Source: Bacillus sp. Marseille-Q3570
GTDB taxonomy: Bacteria; Bacillota; Bacilli; Bacillales; Fictibacillaceae
Direction: 5' to 3'
DNA length: 64,000 bases
Assembly (NCBI RefSeq): GCF_946151055.1
Contig: NZ_CAMGYZ010000012.1
Location: 62,001-126,000, forward strand
The notes below the pieces were generated by a model. It was not told where the DNA came from, did not search any database, and was given only the letters and a program-made list of their open reading frames with translations. Made by a program: the position numbers and the translations under genes. Of the stretch, positions 15,919 to 24,726 are shown one piece after another; the stretch's first letter is position 1; the number at the start of each line of letters is the position of its first letter.

Positions 15919-17127
15919 TTAAACTGTTTTTGGAGTCAGGTCATAGCAGCGGTTGTAGATCCACTTGTAGCTTTCTTCGTTCAGCTTACGAGGGTTACCG
16001 ACTGTTTGTGGATCTTTCATTGCTTCCTTCGCGAGGCGAGGTATCATATCCTCTGGTACACCTTGCTCTTTCAATGTCGGAATGTCCATTTCTTCTACTA
16101 GATTGTAAACTTCGTTGACGGCTGCTTTCGCTGCTTCGTTTTCCGTCATACCGTGTGTGTTCACGCCCATTGCTTTTGCAATACGAGCGAATTTCGAAGG
16201 ATTCCCTTTCCAGTTGTATTCCATGACTGGTCCAAGCATTGTCGCTACACATTGGCCGTGTGCTACCGGTACGATTCCGCCAAGCGTTTGCGCCATTGCG
16301 TGCGCTGCACCTGCAGATTCGCTTCCGTAAGAAAGTCCAGCAAGCATTGCCGCTTGTGCCATACCGTATCTTGCTTCAACATCTTCAGGGTTTGCATAGG
16401 CACGACGGATGTACGTTGCTACATACTCGATTGCGAGAAGTGCGACTGCATCCGTAATCGGTTGTGCATAATGCATTGTGTAGCACTCGATTGCGTGAGA
16501 TAGTGCATCAACCCCAGTCATTGCTGTTACATGCGGAGGCATGGATACATGTAATTCTGGATCGATGATCGTCATATGTGCTGCAATCAATGGTCCACCA
16601 GTATTGAACTTGAATTCGCGGTCTTCATCTGTGATGACTGCCCATTGCGTTACCTCTGAACCAGTTCCAGCTGTTGTCGGAACCGTAGTCAGTGGCGGGA
16701 TTCGTTTTGATAGAGGTTTCTTCCCTTCTGCTGCTTCATATTCAAGTACAGATTCACCCTGAACGGCTTCTACACCGATTGCCTTAGCTGTATCCATCGA
16801 GCTTCCTCCACCGACTGCCACCAATCCGTCACAGCCTTCTGCAGTGAATACCTTTGATCCTTCGTTCACGATCCGCACTGGAGGGTTTGGTTCTACTTTA
16901 TTGAATACGACGATCTCAATACCAGCTGCTTCTAGAGAATCTGTAACCGGCTTTGTCACGCCTGCAGAATAGATCCCAGGGTCTGTAACAAGCAGTACCT
17001 TTGAAACGCCAAGGTTCTTAACTTCTTCCCCTGCATGCTTGATTGCACCGATTCCGTGCTTGATGACTGTTGGAATTTCGAATGTGTGGAAGTTGTTCAT
17101 GTGTTCAATGTTCATATTTAATGCCAT
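15919..17127 (-). CDS. gbsB: Choline dehydrogenase, type III alcohol dehydrogenase
   Basis: Iron-type (group III) alcohol dehydrogenase oxidising choline to betaine aldehyde in the cytosol. The 402 residues show the NAD-binding GGGSSMDTAKAIG, TTAGTGSEVT and the metal-binding histidine regions TGVDALSHAIECY and AHGQCVATMLGPVMEYN. The start at 17127 follows GGAGGAATTTAATC. It lies downstream of gbsA in the same direction, 111 bp away, with a 21-bp tandem repeat between. With gbsR, gbsA and a choline symporter it forms a glycine-betaine module for osmoprotection. Confidence 0.93.
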   Translation of the reverse strand: MALNMNIEHMNNFHTFEIPTVIKHGIGAIKHAGEEVKNLGVSKVLLVTDPGIYSAGVTKPVTDSLEAAGIEIVVFNKVEPNPPVRIVNEGSKVFTAEGCDGLVAVGGGSSMDTAKAIGVEAVQGESVLEYEAAEGKKPLSKRIPPLTTVPTTAGTGSEVTQWAVITDEDREFKFNTGGPLIAAHMTIIDPELHVSMPPHVTAMTGVDALSHAIECYTMHYAQPITDAVALLAIEYVATYIRRAYANPEDVEARYGMAQAAMLAGLSYGSESAGAAHAMAQTLGGIVPVAHGQCVATMLGPVMEYNWKGNPSKFARIAKAMGVNTHGMTENEAAKAAVNEVYNLVEEMDIPTLKEQGVPEDMIPRLAKEAMKDPQTVGNPRKLNEESYKWIYNRCYDLTPKTV

Positions 17128-17176
17128 GATTAAATTCCTCCTCTATTTTTTCTCTTAGTGCAGTTATCCTTGAAAG

Positions 17177-17239
17177 AATCTGTTCACTTCTCAGGTTAAT
17201 CTGTTCACTTTTCCATTTAATCTGTTCACTTCTATTTTT
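17177..17239. repeat. Three 21-bp tandem units in the gbsA-gbsB gap
   Basis: AATCTGTTCACTT-n8 is repeated three times with a 21-bp period (17177, 17198, 17219), and the last unit touches the gbsA stop. The intergenic mRNA of the operon therefore carries AGTGAACAGATT three times. Confidence 0.85.
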
Positions 17240-18714
17240 TATCCTTTGAACCAGTTGATTGGTTCTGGTTTATGGTTTTCGAAGATGTGTTTCACTTCTG
17301 TATATTCTTCTAATCCTTGTTTTCCGAGTTCTCGGCCGATACCGGATTGTTTGTAACCGCCCCATGGTGCCTGTGCGAAGTATGGGTGGAAATCATTGAT
17401 CCAAACTGTACCGAGACGAAGCTTGCTTGCAACACGTTGAGCCTTTTTCGAATCAGTCGTAAAGACTGCCCCTGCAAGACCATAAGTCGTACTGTTAGCG
17501 CGCTTGACCACTTCTTCTTCTGTTTTGAAACGCTCAACAGTCAGTACTGGACCGAAAATCTCTTCCTGGACGATCCGCATATCGTTTTCACATTCAGTAA
17601 AGATGGTCGGCAAATAGAAGAATCCATCTTGCAATTCAGGATCCTCCGGGCGTTGTCCTCCAACAACCAGCTTGGCACCCTCTTCTTTTCCGATTTCAAC
17701 ATACTTTTCAACTTTTGCACGGTGTTCTGAAGAAATCAGTGGTCCGGATTCAGTCGATTCATCAAACCCATTGCCCAGTTTGATTTTTGCTGCGCGTTCC
17801 ACGAGTGCATCGACAAATTTGTCATGGACCGAATCTTCGACCAGCAATCTAGAACCTGCGGAACATACTTGTCCAGCGTGGAAATAGACTGCGTTAAGCG
17901 CCTGGTCCACAGCAGTATCGAAATCTGCATCTGCAAAGACAATGTTCGGATTCTTCCCGCCAAGTTCAAAAGCTAGTTTTTTCATATTGCCCGACGCAGC
18001 ATTCATGATCTTGCGCCCTGTTTCAATTCCACCAGTGAACGAGACGAGATCGACATCATGGTTTTCAGCCATTTCTTGTCCGACTGCCGCTCCAGCACCG
18101 AGTACAAGATTGACGACACCGTTTGGAAAACCGACTTCTTCCATGATTTCAGTGATCTTGATCGTAGTGAGTGGTGTGATTTCACTCGGCTTCATAACGA
18201 TCGTGTTTCCTGCTGCTAATGCAGGCGCGATTTTCCATGAAGCTTGTAACAAAGGATAGTTCCAAGGTGAAATTTGCGAACATACACCCACTGGTTCTCG
18301 AACCACTTTACTAGAAGAATCCGGGATTGGCGATTCAATGATCTCTCCACCCTCTTTATCTGCTAAGCCAGCGAAATATCGGAAGACCTCTGTAATGTCG
18401 TCCATATCTGCAATACTTTCCGTCAACGTCTTACCTGTATCAAGACTTTCTAATCGAGCAAGTTCATCTTTTTGCTCTTGGATTTTCTCAGCAATCTGAA
18501 ACAGTTTATATCCCCGTTCATTTGCCGGAGTAGTTGCCCACTCCCCTTCATCAAATGCTGTACGGGCTGCTTCAATTGCTTTGACTGCGTCACGACGATC
18601 ACCTTCAGTGACCAACGCAACGACTTCCTGATTGAAAGGATTAATGATTTCTCTTGTTTCTCCAGATTCGGAATCAATCCACTTTCCGTCTATGAACATC
18701 TGTAGGTGTTTCAT
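17239..18714 (-). CDS. gbsA: Betaine-aldehyde dehydrogenase
   Basis: NAD-dependent aldehyde dehydrogenase making glycine betaine. The 491-residue product has the ALDH fold with ISPWNYPLLQASWKIAPALAAGN, MKPSEITP, SFTGGIETGRKIM, the catalytic Glu in FELGGKNPNIVFADAD, the catalytic Cys in HAGQVCSAGSRLLV, and EEIFGPVLTV. The start at 18714 follows GGAGGGATTCC. First gene of the gbsA-gbsB operon; divergent from gbsR, with a long inverted repeat in between as a likely control site. Confidence 0.95.
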   Translation of the reverse strand: MKHLQMFIDGKWIDSESGETREIINPFNQEVVALVTEGDRRDAVKAIEAARTAFDEGEWATTPANERGYKLFQIAEKIQEQKDELARLESLDTGKTLTESIADMDDITEVFRYFAGLADKEGGEIIESPIPDSSSKVVREPVGVCSQISPWNYPLLQASWKIAPALAAGNTIVMKPSEITPLTTIKITEIMEEVGFPNGVVNLVLGAGAAVGQEMAENHDVDLVSFTGGIETGRKIMNAASGNMKKLAFELGGKNPNIVFADADFDTAVDQALNAVYFHAGQVCSAGSRLLVEDSVHDKFVDALVERAAKIKLGNGFDESTESGPLISSEHRAKVEKYVEIGKEEGAKLVVGGQRPEDPELQDGFFYLPTIFTECENDMRIVQEEIFGPVLTVERFKTEEEVVKRANSTTYGLAGAVFTTDSKKAQRVASKLRLGTVWINDFHPYFAQAPWGGYKQSGIGRELGKQGLEEYTEVKHIFENHKPEPINWFKG

Positions 18715-18824
18715 GGAATCCCTCCTCGTTTACTTTGTTAAATTTTTATTTAACGTTTTGAACATTTTTAATGCTAACAGAGATTATTTTTCCTTGCAAA
18801 TGCAAAAGCTTAAGAAAATCCCGA

Positions 18825-18885
18825 TTTTTTATGAAGTGGATTTTCTATATATAAGTAGGTTTTCGCAAAATCCTTTCATAAAAAA
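18825..18885. promoter_or_regulatory. Long inverted repeat between gbsA and gbsR
   Basis: TTTTTTATGAAGTGGATTTT (18825-18844) pairs almost perfectly with AAAATCCTTTCATAAAAA (18867-18885) around a 22-bp centre. In B. subtilis the choline-sensing repressor GbsR controls gbsAB from this divergent region, so this is a candidate GbsR operator. Confidence 0.55.
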
Positions 18886-19024
18886 TTTTGCATGGCAATG
18901 TCCTCAGGAAAATGATGTTCTGTCATTTGACTTTATCTCTGAGACCTGTATCATAATGTATGTAAAATTTATATTGAACGTTTTTTACAGACTTTATCAA
19001 TCTTTTCATTAAAAGGGTGATCTA

Positions 19025-19579
19025 GTGGACAAGGAAAAACAATTGGACATATTGGAAAACGCTCGGAACAACGTTGTCCGTTCCATTGCAGAAACAATGG
19101 ACCTCTATGGGGTGACTCCCTCTGTAGGGAAACTCTATGGAACGATGTATTTCCGCAATAAATCAATGTCATTGGATGAAATGAAAGACGAATTAGGAAT
19201 GAGTAAGCCTAGTATGAGCACTGCGGTCAAATCGTTACAGGAAATCGATATGATCAAAAAAACGTGGGTGAAAGGTTCCCGGAGAGATCAATACGTATCT
19301 GAAAAAGATTTCTTCAAGCTGTTCATCCAATATTTTTGCAAGATGTGGGAGCGTGAGGTGAAAATAAACCTTGACGCGATTGAAGAAACCCGGAAAGAAC
19401 TCAATACGCTTTTATCTCAACCTGATTTAGACGAAGAAGTACGGGAGGAAGCGGAATATAGCCTCTCACTTTTAAAAGAGTCAAAAAAATATTACTTCTG
19501 GTTATCTGATCTCGTAAAAAACTTCCGCTCAGGGGAAATATTCGATCTCGTCCCTGTCCCTGAGTTGGATGAGGAATAG
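19025..19579 (+). CDS. gbsR: Choline-responsive repressor GbsR
   Basis: MarR-like winged-helix regulator of 184 residues. The central DNA-binding region is LGMSKPSMSTAVKSLQEIDMI, followed by a basic wing (KGSRRDQY), and the acidic C-terminal half is the likely dimer and ligand domain. In B. subtilis it represses gbsAB and a choline importer in the absence of choline. It begins with GTG at 19025 after AAAGGGTGATC. It is divergent from gbsA, and the choline symporter follows 126 bp downstream on the same strand. Confidence 0.92.
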   Translation: MDKEKQLDILENARNNVVRSIAETMDLYGVTPSVGKLYGTMYFRNKSMSLDEMKDELGMSKPSMSTAVKSLQEIDMIKKTWVKGSRRDQYVSEKDFFKLFIQYFCKMWEREVKINLDAIEETRKELNTLLSQPDLDEEVREEAEYSLSLLKESKKYYFWLSDLVKNFRSGEIFDLVPVPELDEE

Positions 19580-19609
19580 AATCAATTTATCCTATCAAGG
19601 GAGGTGAAG

Positions 19610-19663
19610 TTGATCGGTTTGTTTGAATTATCCCTGATACTTGGGATTCAAACATACTTTTAA
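19610..19663 (+). other. Possible 17-codon leader ORF overlapping a hairpin
   Basis: TTG at 19610 follows GGGAGGTGAAG and opens a reading frame of 17 codons ending at 19663. The hairpin GTTTGAATTATCCC / GGGATTCAAAC (19621-19653) lies inside it. It may be a leader peptide or only the gbsR terminator region. Confidence 0.3.
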
Positions 19664-19705
19664 AATAAAACTTACAAGATTATACAACAGGAGGAGATGC
19701 ACGTT

Positions 19706-21340
19706 TTGCCACAGCAAACAACAGGACAAACAAACTCGAAACGTAACATGTGGATTTTTCTCGGATTCGTCGTAGCAGCTTTCATCTATATCATCGCAAC
19801 GAACGATGGCATCAATTGGGGCGGTTTCATATCCATGCTGATCTTTTATGGAATCGTCTATTATATAGGTGCTGTCCTTGCAAAAAAGAAATCAGATACC
19901 ATTTCAGACATGATGATCGCAAAACGTTCGATGCCGCTTTGGATCGCAATGTTCACAATGGCCGCGACATGGGTCGGTGGTGGTTATATAGCTGGTACCG
20001 CTGAATTCACCTATTCCGATGGACTCGTCTGGGTTCAAGCACCATGGGGGTATGCGTTGAGTCTGATCATCGGCGGTATTTTTTATGCACGCAAGATGAG
20101 ACGTTATCAATTTATGACAATGCTCGATCCGATTGAAATGAGATTTGGAAAGAAAACAGCAGGGCTCTTATATATTCCGGCTTTACTTGGAGAAATTTTT
20201 TGGAGTGGAGCAATTCTAACTGCTCTTGGCACGACTTTCGGTACGATTTTGGGCCTTGATTTCAAAACGTCCATTATCCTTTCAGCTGCCATCGCAATTG
20301 CTTACACTGTAGTCGGCGGTATGTGGTCTGTCGCTTTAACGGACGTTATCCAAATGTTATTCATCATGATTGGACTTTTCGTCGTCGTTCCATTTGCTTT
20401 TGGGAATGTTGGCGGTTTCACTGATACAGTTGCCAATTATAAAGAGGAGATGGCCGGTTATTTCAGTCTTTTCCCTCCATTGAACGGTTGGACAGATCCT
20501 GCCTGGGGCAATTGGTACTGGAACTGGTGGGACTATGCGTTGTTGCTTGTGTTCGGAGGGATTCCATGGCAAGTATACTTTCAACGTGTATTGTCAGCTA
20601 AAACAGAGAAAACGGCCATGTGGCTTTCAATCTCAGCAGGGTTCATTTGTATCATAGCTGCAATCCCCGCAGTATTCATTGGCATGATCGGACTTAACGC
20701 TGATTGGGCAAGCTTCGGTGCTAGTGAACCGGAAAATGCCGCGATGGTTTTACCATATGTCTTGAACTTCTTGACACCTGAAGTGATCGGTGCGATCGGT
20801 CTTGGGGCGATTGCTGCAGCTGTCATGTCCTCAATGGACTCATCAATCCTCTCAGCCTCAAGTATGGCTGCTTGGAATGTATATCGACCTTTGATCAAGC
20901 CGAAAGCGACTGGTGAAGATCTGAAGAAAATCATCAAGCGCTCGATCATCATGGTCGGTATCGCCGCAACGATCATTGCATTGAATGTCAAGAGTGTCTA
21001 TGCATTATGGTATTTATGCGCAGATTTAGTCTATGTCATATTGTTCCCGCAGCTTACGATGGCTCTTTTCTTCAAAGGAGCGAACAAATATGGCGCCATC
21101 GCTGGATTTATCGTTTCACTAATCCTTCGGATAGGTGGAGGCGAACCTGTCTTGCACCTGCCTACATGGATTCCGTATCCGATGGTAGAAGACGGCGTTG
21201 TCCTCTTCCCGTTCAGAACATTAGCGATGGTATCTGGCCTTATCACGATTTTCGTAGTTTCAAAGTTAACGAGAAAACTGTGTGAGCCGATGCCGTTGAA
21301 GATGCCTGAGGAAAGAGAAAAGCCGTATTCAACATCATGA
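19706..21340 (+). CDS. Sodium/choline symporter of the SSS family, CHT1-like
   Basis: A membrane protein of about 544 residues with 12-13 hydrophobic segments. Stretches such as TWVGGGYIAGTAE, WVQAPWGYALSLIIGGIF, TMLDPIEMRFGKK, GGIPWQVYFQRVLS, AVMSSMDSSILSASSM and LWYLCADLVYVILFPQL are close to the animal high-affinity choline transporter CHT1 (SLC5A7). Downstream of gbsR and near gbsAB, it is very probably the choline uptake system. The ATG at 19697 abuts the GGAGGAG site; TTG at 19706, nine bases away, is a better start. A terminator follows. Confidence 0.88.
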   Translation: MPQQTTGQTNSKRNMWIFLGFVVAAFIYIIATNDGINWGGFISMLIFYGIVYYIGAVLAKKKSDTISDMMIAKRSMPLWIAMFTMAATWVGGGYIAGTAEFTYSDGLVWVQAPWGYALSLIIGGIFYARKMRRYQFMTMLDPIEMRFGKKTAGLLYIPALLGEIFWSGAILTALGTTFGTILGLDFKTSIILSAAIAIAYTVVGGMWSVALTDVIQMLFIMIGLFVVVPFAFGNVGGFTDTVANYKEEMAGYFSLFPPLNGWTDPAWGNWYWNWWDYALLLVFGGIPWQVYFQRVLSAKTEKTAMWLSISAGFICIIAAIPAVFIGMIGLNADWASFGASEPENAAMVLPYVLNFLTPEVIGAIGLGAIAAAVMSSMDSSILSASSMAAWNVYRPLIKPKATGEDLKKIIKRSIIMVGIAATIIALNVKSVYALWYLCADLVYVILFPQLTMALFFKGANKYGAIAGFIVSLILRIGGGEPVLHLPTWIPYPMVEDGVVLFPFRTLAMVSGLITIFVVSKLTRKLCEPMPLKMPEEREKPYSTS

Positions 21341-21350
21341 TAGGATGCTT

Positions 21351-21386
21351 AAAAGGGATGACCTTGAAGAAGGCCATCCCTTTTTT
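21351..21386 (+). terminator. Terminator after the choline symporter
   Basis: AAGGGATG-ACCTT / AAGG-CCATCCCTT stem with T-run. Confidence 0.9.
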
Positions 21387-21413
21387 GTATGCATTTTTGG
21401 GAGGTACAATGAC

Positions 21414-22442
21414 TTATTTTTTCTCTAACCATTGGGTGAATTTCAACTGTTCGATTGTCGCCTGCCCAATTCCAAACATAGCTGCTTTCAATTCGAATTC
21501 TATCCGTTCGAATTGTTCGAACATCCTCTTGCGATCATCTCCTACAGATAATGGCAATAATGCTCCTCCGAAACCAACTAGATCAGCTCCTAGTGCAATC
21601 GCCTTCGCGGCTTCCACTCCATTTTGCATCCCACCGCTTGAAATAACCTTTGCATTCAGTCCACATTTTTTAATATCTTCAAGACAAGAAGAAGTCGGAT
21701 TTCCCCAATCACGAAAGGCGTCAGCAGCTTGATAACGTTTAAGGTCCTGGTTACGGTATTTTTCGACTTGGATCCAGGACGTTCCGCCAGCACCAGCCAC
21801 GTCAATGAAATCGACACCTGCTTCCACAAGTCGTTTAGCCGTAAGTCCATCAATTCCCATCCCGACTTCCTTTACGCCTACTGGAACTTCAATTGCTTCA
21901 ATCACAGATTCGATTTTTTTAAGCAGGCCTGTGAAATTCGTATTTCCTTCTGGTTGGAAGACCTCCTGTAACGAGTTCAGATGCAAGACCAGACCATCCG
22001 CTTCAATTAAATCGACTGCTCGCCTGCATTCGTCAACACCGAATCCATAATTCAGTTGGACTGCGCCCAGGTTGGCTAGCAGCGCTACCGTCGGTGCATA
22101 TTTACGGATCTGAAAGGATTCGATTGAATTCTTTTCTTCTATTGCAGCCCTCATGGACCCGACACCGATTGACCATCCTTTTTCCTCTGCTATCTCCGCT
22201 AATTTTTCGTTGATCCTCTTAGCTTTATCGGTACCACCCGTCATAGAGCTTACTAAAAAAGGAGCATTCAATTTCTTATCTAAAAACGATGTTGACAAGT
22301 CAATAGCCTCAAAATCGATCTCAGGGAGAGGATTATGCCGAAAACGATACTTTTCAAACCCTGTTGTATTTTCATTCTGAACAGGTTTATGCAAGGCTAT
22401 ATCGATATGTTCGTCTTTTCTTCTTAATGTTTGATCCTTCAT
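21414..22442 (-). CDS. fni: Type 2 isopentenyl-diphosphate delta-isomerase
   Basis: FMN- and NADPH-dependent isomerase of IPP and DMAPP in isoprenoid synthesis. About 342 residues: LRRKDEHIDIALHKP at the N-terminus, FLVSSMTGGTDKAK, HLNSLQEVFQPEGNTNF, VGVKEVGMGI, DVAGAGGTSW and ISSGGMQNGVEAAKAIALGAD, all standard Fni motifs. Two starts are possible: ATG 22442 with GGAGGATAAT, or ATG 22454 four codons upstream; I prefer 22442. Monocistronic, convergent with the choline symporter. Confidence 0.93.
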   Translation of the reverse strand: MKDQTLRRKDEHIDIALHKPVQNENTTGFEKYRFRHNPLPEIDFEAIDLSTSFLDKKLNAPFLVSSMTGGTDKAKRINEKLAEIAEEKGWSIGVGSMRAAIEEKNSIESFQIRKYAPTVALLANLGAVQLNYGFGVDECRRAVDLIEADGLVLHLNSLQEVFQPEGNTNFTGLLKKIESVIEAIEVPVGVKEVGMGIDGLTAKRLVEAGVDFIDVAGAGGTSWIQVEKYRNQDLKRYQAADAFRDWGNPTSSCLEDIKKCGLNAKVISSGGMQNGVEAAKAIALGADLVGFGGALLPLSVGDDRKRMFEQFERIEFELKAAMFGIGQATIEQLKFTQWLEKK

Positions 22443-22537
22443 ATTATCCTCCATGGGTCTCCTCCCTTCTATTCTAGATGTACATTTTTAATGATTTTCA
22501 AACAACTTATTTACATAATAATATTATGTTTTATTAT

Positions 22538-23641
22538 TCAATCCAATAATCCGCTATCCACTATTTCAACTTCTATTTCCGGGATAATTTTGACTTCCTT
22601 ATAATCTTCCTCCCAATTCATCTTCTTCCATGTTTCCGGATGATAAGAGGCAAGCTTTCTCCCGATGCCGAAGTAATCACAATTTGACTTCTGGATTTTT
22701 TCTATGACTTGTTCTGCTTTTTTGGTCATCATGTTGGAGATTTCTTCATTCAATTGCTCTCTTTTAGGTTTTACGGCTCCTGCAGGATATTCATGAATCG
22801 CCCCTTTCATTCTTGATTGGATGCGTACTTCTACCGTGTCCCCTTCTACGTTCACTTTCATTTTTCTCTCATTTGTTATCACATTCAATCCAATTGGTTT
22901 TCCTTCCTCTTCTTCAGGGTGTAGAGAAAAGATTGCTCGTTTAGAGGGTTGATCATTCATTAATAATGCTAATGTCGACTCTTCAAGGTTTAAATACTCT
23001 CCAGTGTACTTTCTATTGTGGATAAGAGCTGTACCTGCGATTTCAATTGGTGGTGACTCTTCTTTTTGGATGATCAGTGGCACCCCAAAATCGAGTGTAT
23101 CATCGAACAGATACGTACATAATAACTGGACACTTATAATCGGTACTACGGTTTCCTTCTCGGCACTCTCTATGATTTTATCCAAATGTTCACTTATCAA
23201 AGTTCCCTGAACCCTTTTGACATTGATTACTTCTGATGCTTTTCCTTCTACGATGGCTACACGTGTATTCAACGAGTTTTCCGGGTCCCGGTAGACAAAA
23301 TCGAGGATATCATATAACTCCTTTTTGGCAAGTTCTTCTCCAAACAAAGCGACTCGCACCTTTCCAGTCCTTAGTTTGCCAGCAAGTTTCGCATCAATTA
23401 TTTTCCTTGCTTCTGTCAGAGAGTTCGATGTTGCATCCAAAGTAAGGTTATACTCTATATTCCCAGCAGCCGCTTGCTCTAAAGAGCGTATGACGATGGT
23501 CGTTCTATATTCTTTATCTTCGCCGCTGTCCAAACCGAAACCAACCATCATCATTCCATCTTTCAATAATTTTTGATCCCAACAGCCTGTTAGTATCAAT
23601 ACGGATAAAATGAATAAGACCGACTTACTCAGCGATTTCAT
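22538..23641 (-). CDS. Germinant receptor subunit C, lipoprotein
   Basis: Ger(x)C-family lipoprotein of 367 residues located in the spore inner membrane. Signal peptide with lipobox ILTGC (Cys at residue 21), then WDQKLLKDGMMMVGFGLD typical of GerC-type subunits. It is third in a minus-strand ger operon (A-B-C), its ATG overlapping the B-subunit stop by four bases. The receptor triggers germination in response to nutrients; ligand specificity cannot be read from the sequence. Confidence 0.9.
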   Translation of the reverse strand: MKSLSKSVLFILSVLILTGCWDQKLLKDGMMMVGFGLDSGEDKEYRTTIVIRSLEQAAAGNIEYNLTLDATSNSLTEARKIIDAKLAGKLRTGKVRVALFGEELAKKELYDILDFVYRDPENSLNTRVAIVEGKASEVINVKRVQGTLISEHLDKIIESAEKETVVPIISVQLLCTYLFDDTLDFGVPLIIQKEESPPIEIAGTALIHNRKYTGEYLNLEESTLALLMNDQPSKRAIFSLHPEEEEGKPIGLNVITNERKMKVNVEGDTVEVRIQSRMKGAIHEYPAGAVKPKREQLNEEISNMMTKKAEQVIEKIQKSNCDYFGIGRKLASYHPETWKKMNWEEDYKEVKIIPEIEVEIVDSGLLD

Positions 23642-24726
23642 AGTTGCTTCCTCCGTTCGGACGTGCTTTTGATGACGGCAATACCTAGGAGCGTCAGCGG
23701 TAATACACCAATAAACAAATAACTTACGAATGGCATCATTTTAAGAAGGAATTCAAGCTTTTCGGGATCGAATAATAGATAGATTAATACAGCGTTGACA
23801 AATGGCATAAAATTAGATGCTTTTCGATGATCTTTTTGATGAAAAATATGCGAGACGCCATTCACTAAAAGATACATATAATTCAATGAAGTCGCATTGA
23901 CTGTAAGCAGCCATGCAGTGAGAAAGAATATATCCAGTCTTTCGATTACATTCCAATCGAGTGATTTCAATATATAGAGGATTGGTTCTTTTACGATGAT
24001 TATTTCTTTTGAAGTGAAAAACATCATCGTAATGATCATCAATGCTACATATATCAGTGTCACAAAGGCATTGACAAGAGAAGCGGATTTCAAAATCTTC
24101 TTTGGCTCCCCTTTTACAAAGGGAAAAGCAAACATCAAAAACTCAAAACCAAGTAAAGAAAGGATGACTTTATTTACACCTTTCATTAAATCTGTAGGTT
24201 CGAGATTGATCGGAAATAGATAATCAGCATTGATATTACTTGAAAAAGGCGTGAGTATGAACAAACACAGAAAAATGATGACAAAGCTGATGATGACGTT
24301 ATATCTGGCCAGAACTTGAATATTCACTCGTACAAAATATGAAAACGTCAGCAGACTTAAGAAAGCGATGATCCAATGTGGTGTGTTTGGATAGTGCCAC
24401 TGCTTGAGTGCTGTAATGGTAAGCAGACCTATTAGTACTGTTGTGAACAGGAAATAAAGGCAGAATAAAAAAGTCAGGAAATTCCCTAAAACTCTTCCAA
24501 ACAACTTGCTATGTATATCGAAAATCGTCTTATCCGGAAACCGTTTGGCCAACAACCATATGATCACAATCATGATCTGGATGAGCAGTCCACCAAGCAA
24601 TATGGAAATCCAGCTGCCAGTACCAGTCGTTTGATATACATCATGCGGAAGAGTGAGCAGTCCGATTCCAACTTGTGTATGCATAATCAAAAAGAATAAT
24701 TGAACTGTCGTTATTTTATGCGTCAT
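23638..24726 (-). CDS. Germinant receptor subunit B, membrane protein
   Basis: GerAB/YndE-type protein of 362 residues with about ten membrane segments, related to the amino acid/polyamine transporter fold. The N-terminus QLFFLIMHTQVGIGLLTLP and the Pro-rich turn are typical of spore germination GerB proteins. It overlaps the A-subunit stop and the C-subunit start by four bases each. It probably contains the germinant-binding pocket. Confidence 0.9.
   Translation of the reverse strand: MTHKITTVQLFFLIMHTQVGIGLLTLPHDVYQTTGTGSWISILLGGLLIQIMIVIIWLLAKRFPDKTIFDIHSKLFGRVLGNFLTFLFCLYFLFTTVLIGLLTITALKQWHYPNTPHWIIAFLSLLTFSYFVRVNIQVLARYNVIISFVIIFLCLFILTPFSSNINADYLFPINLEPTDLMKGVNKVILSLLGFEFLMFAFPFVKGEPKKILKSASLVNAFVTLIYVALMIITMMFFTSKEIIIVKEPILYILKSLDWNVIERLDIFFLTAWLLTVNATSLNYMYLLVNGVSHIFHQKDHRKASNFMPFVNAVLIYLLFDPEKLEFLLKMMPFVSYLFIGVLPLTLLGIAVIKSTSERRKQL

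Noticed and set aside
17177..17239. CRISPR-like array
   Set aside because: Three contiguous 21-bp units without unique spacers of constant length and no cas genes.
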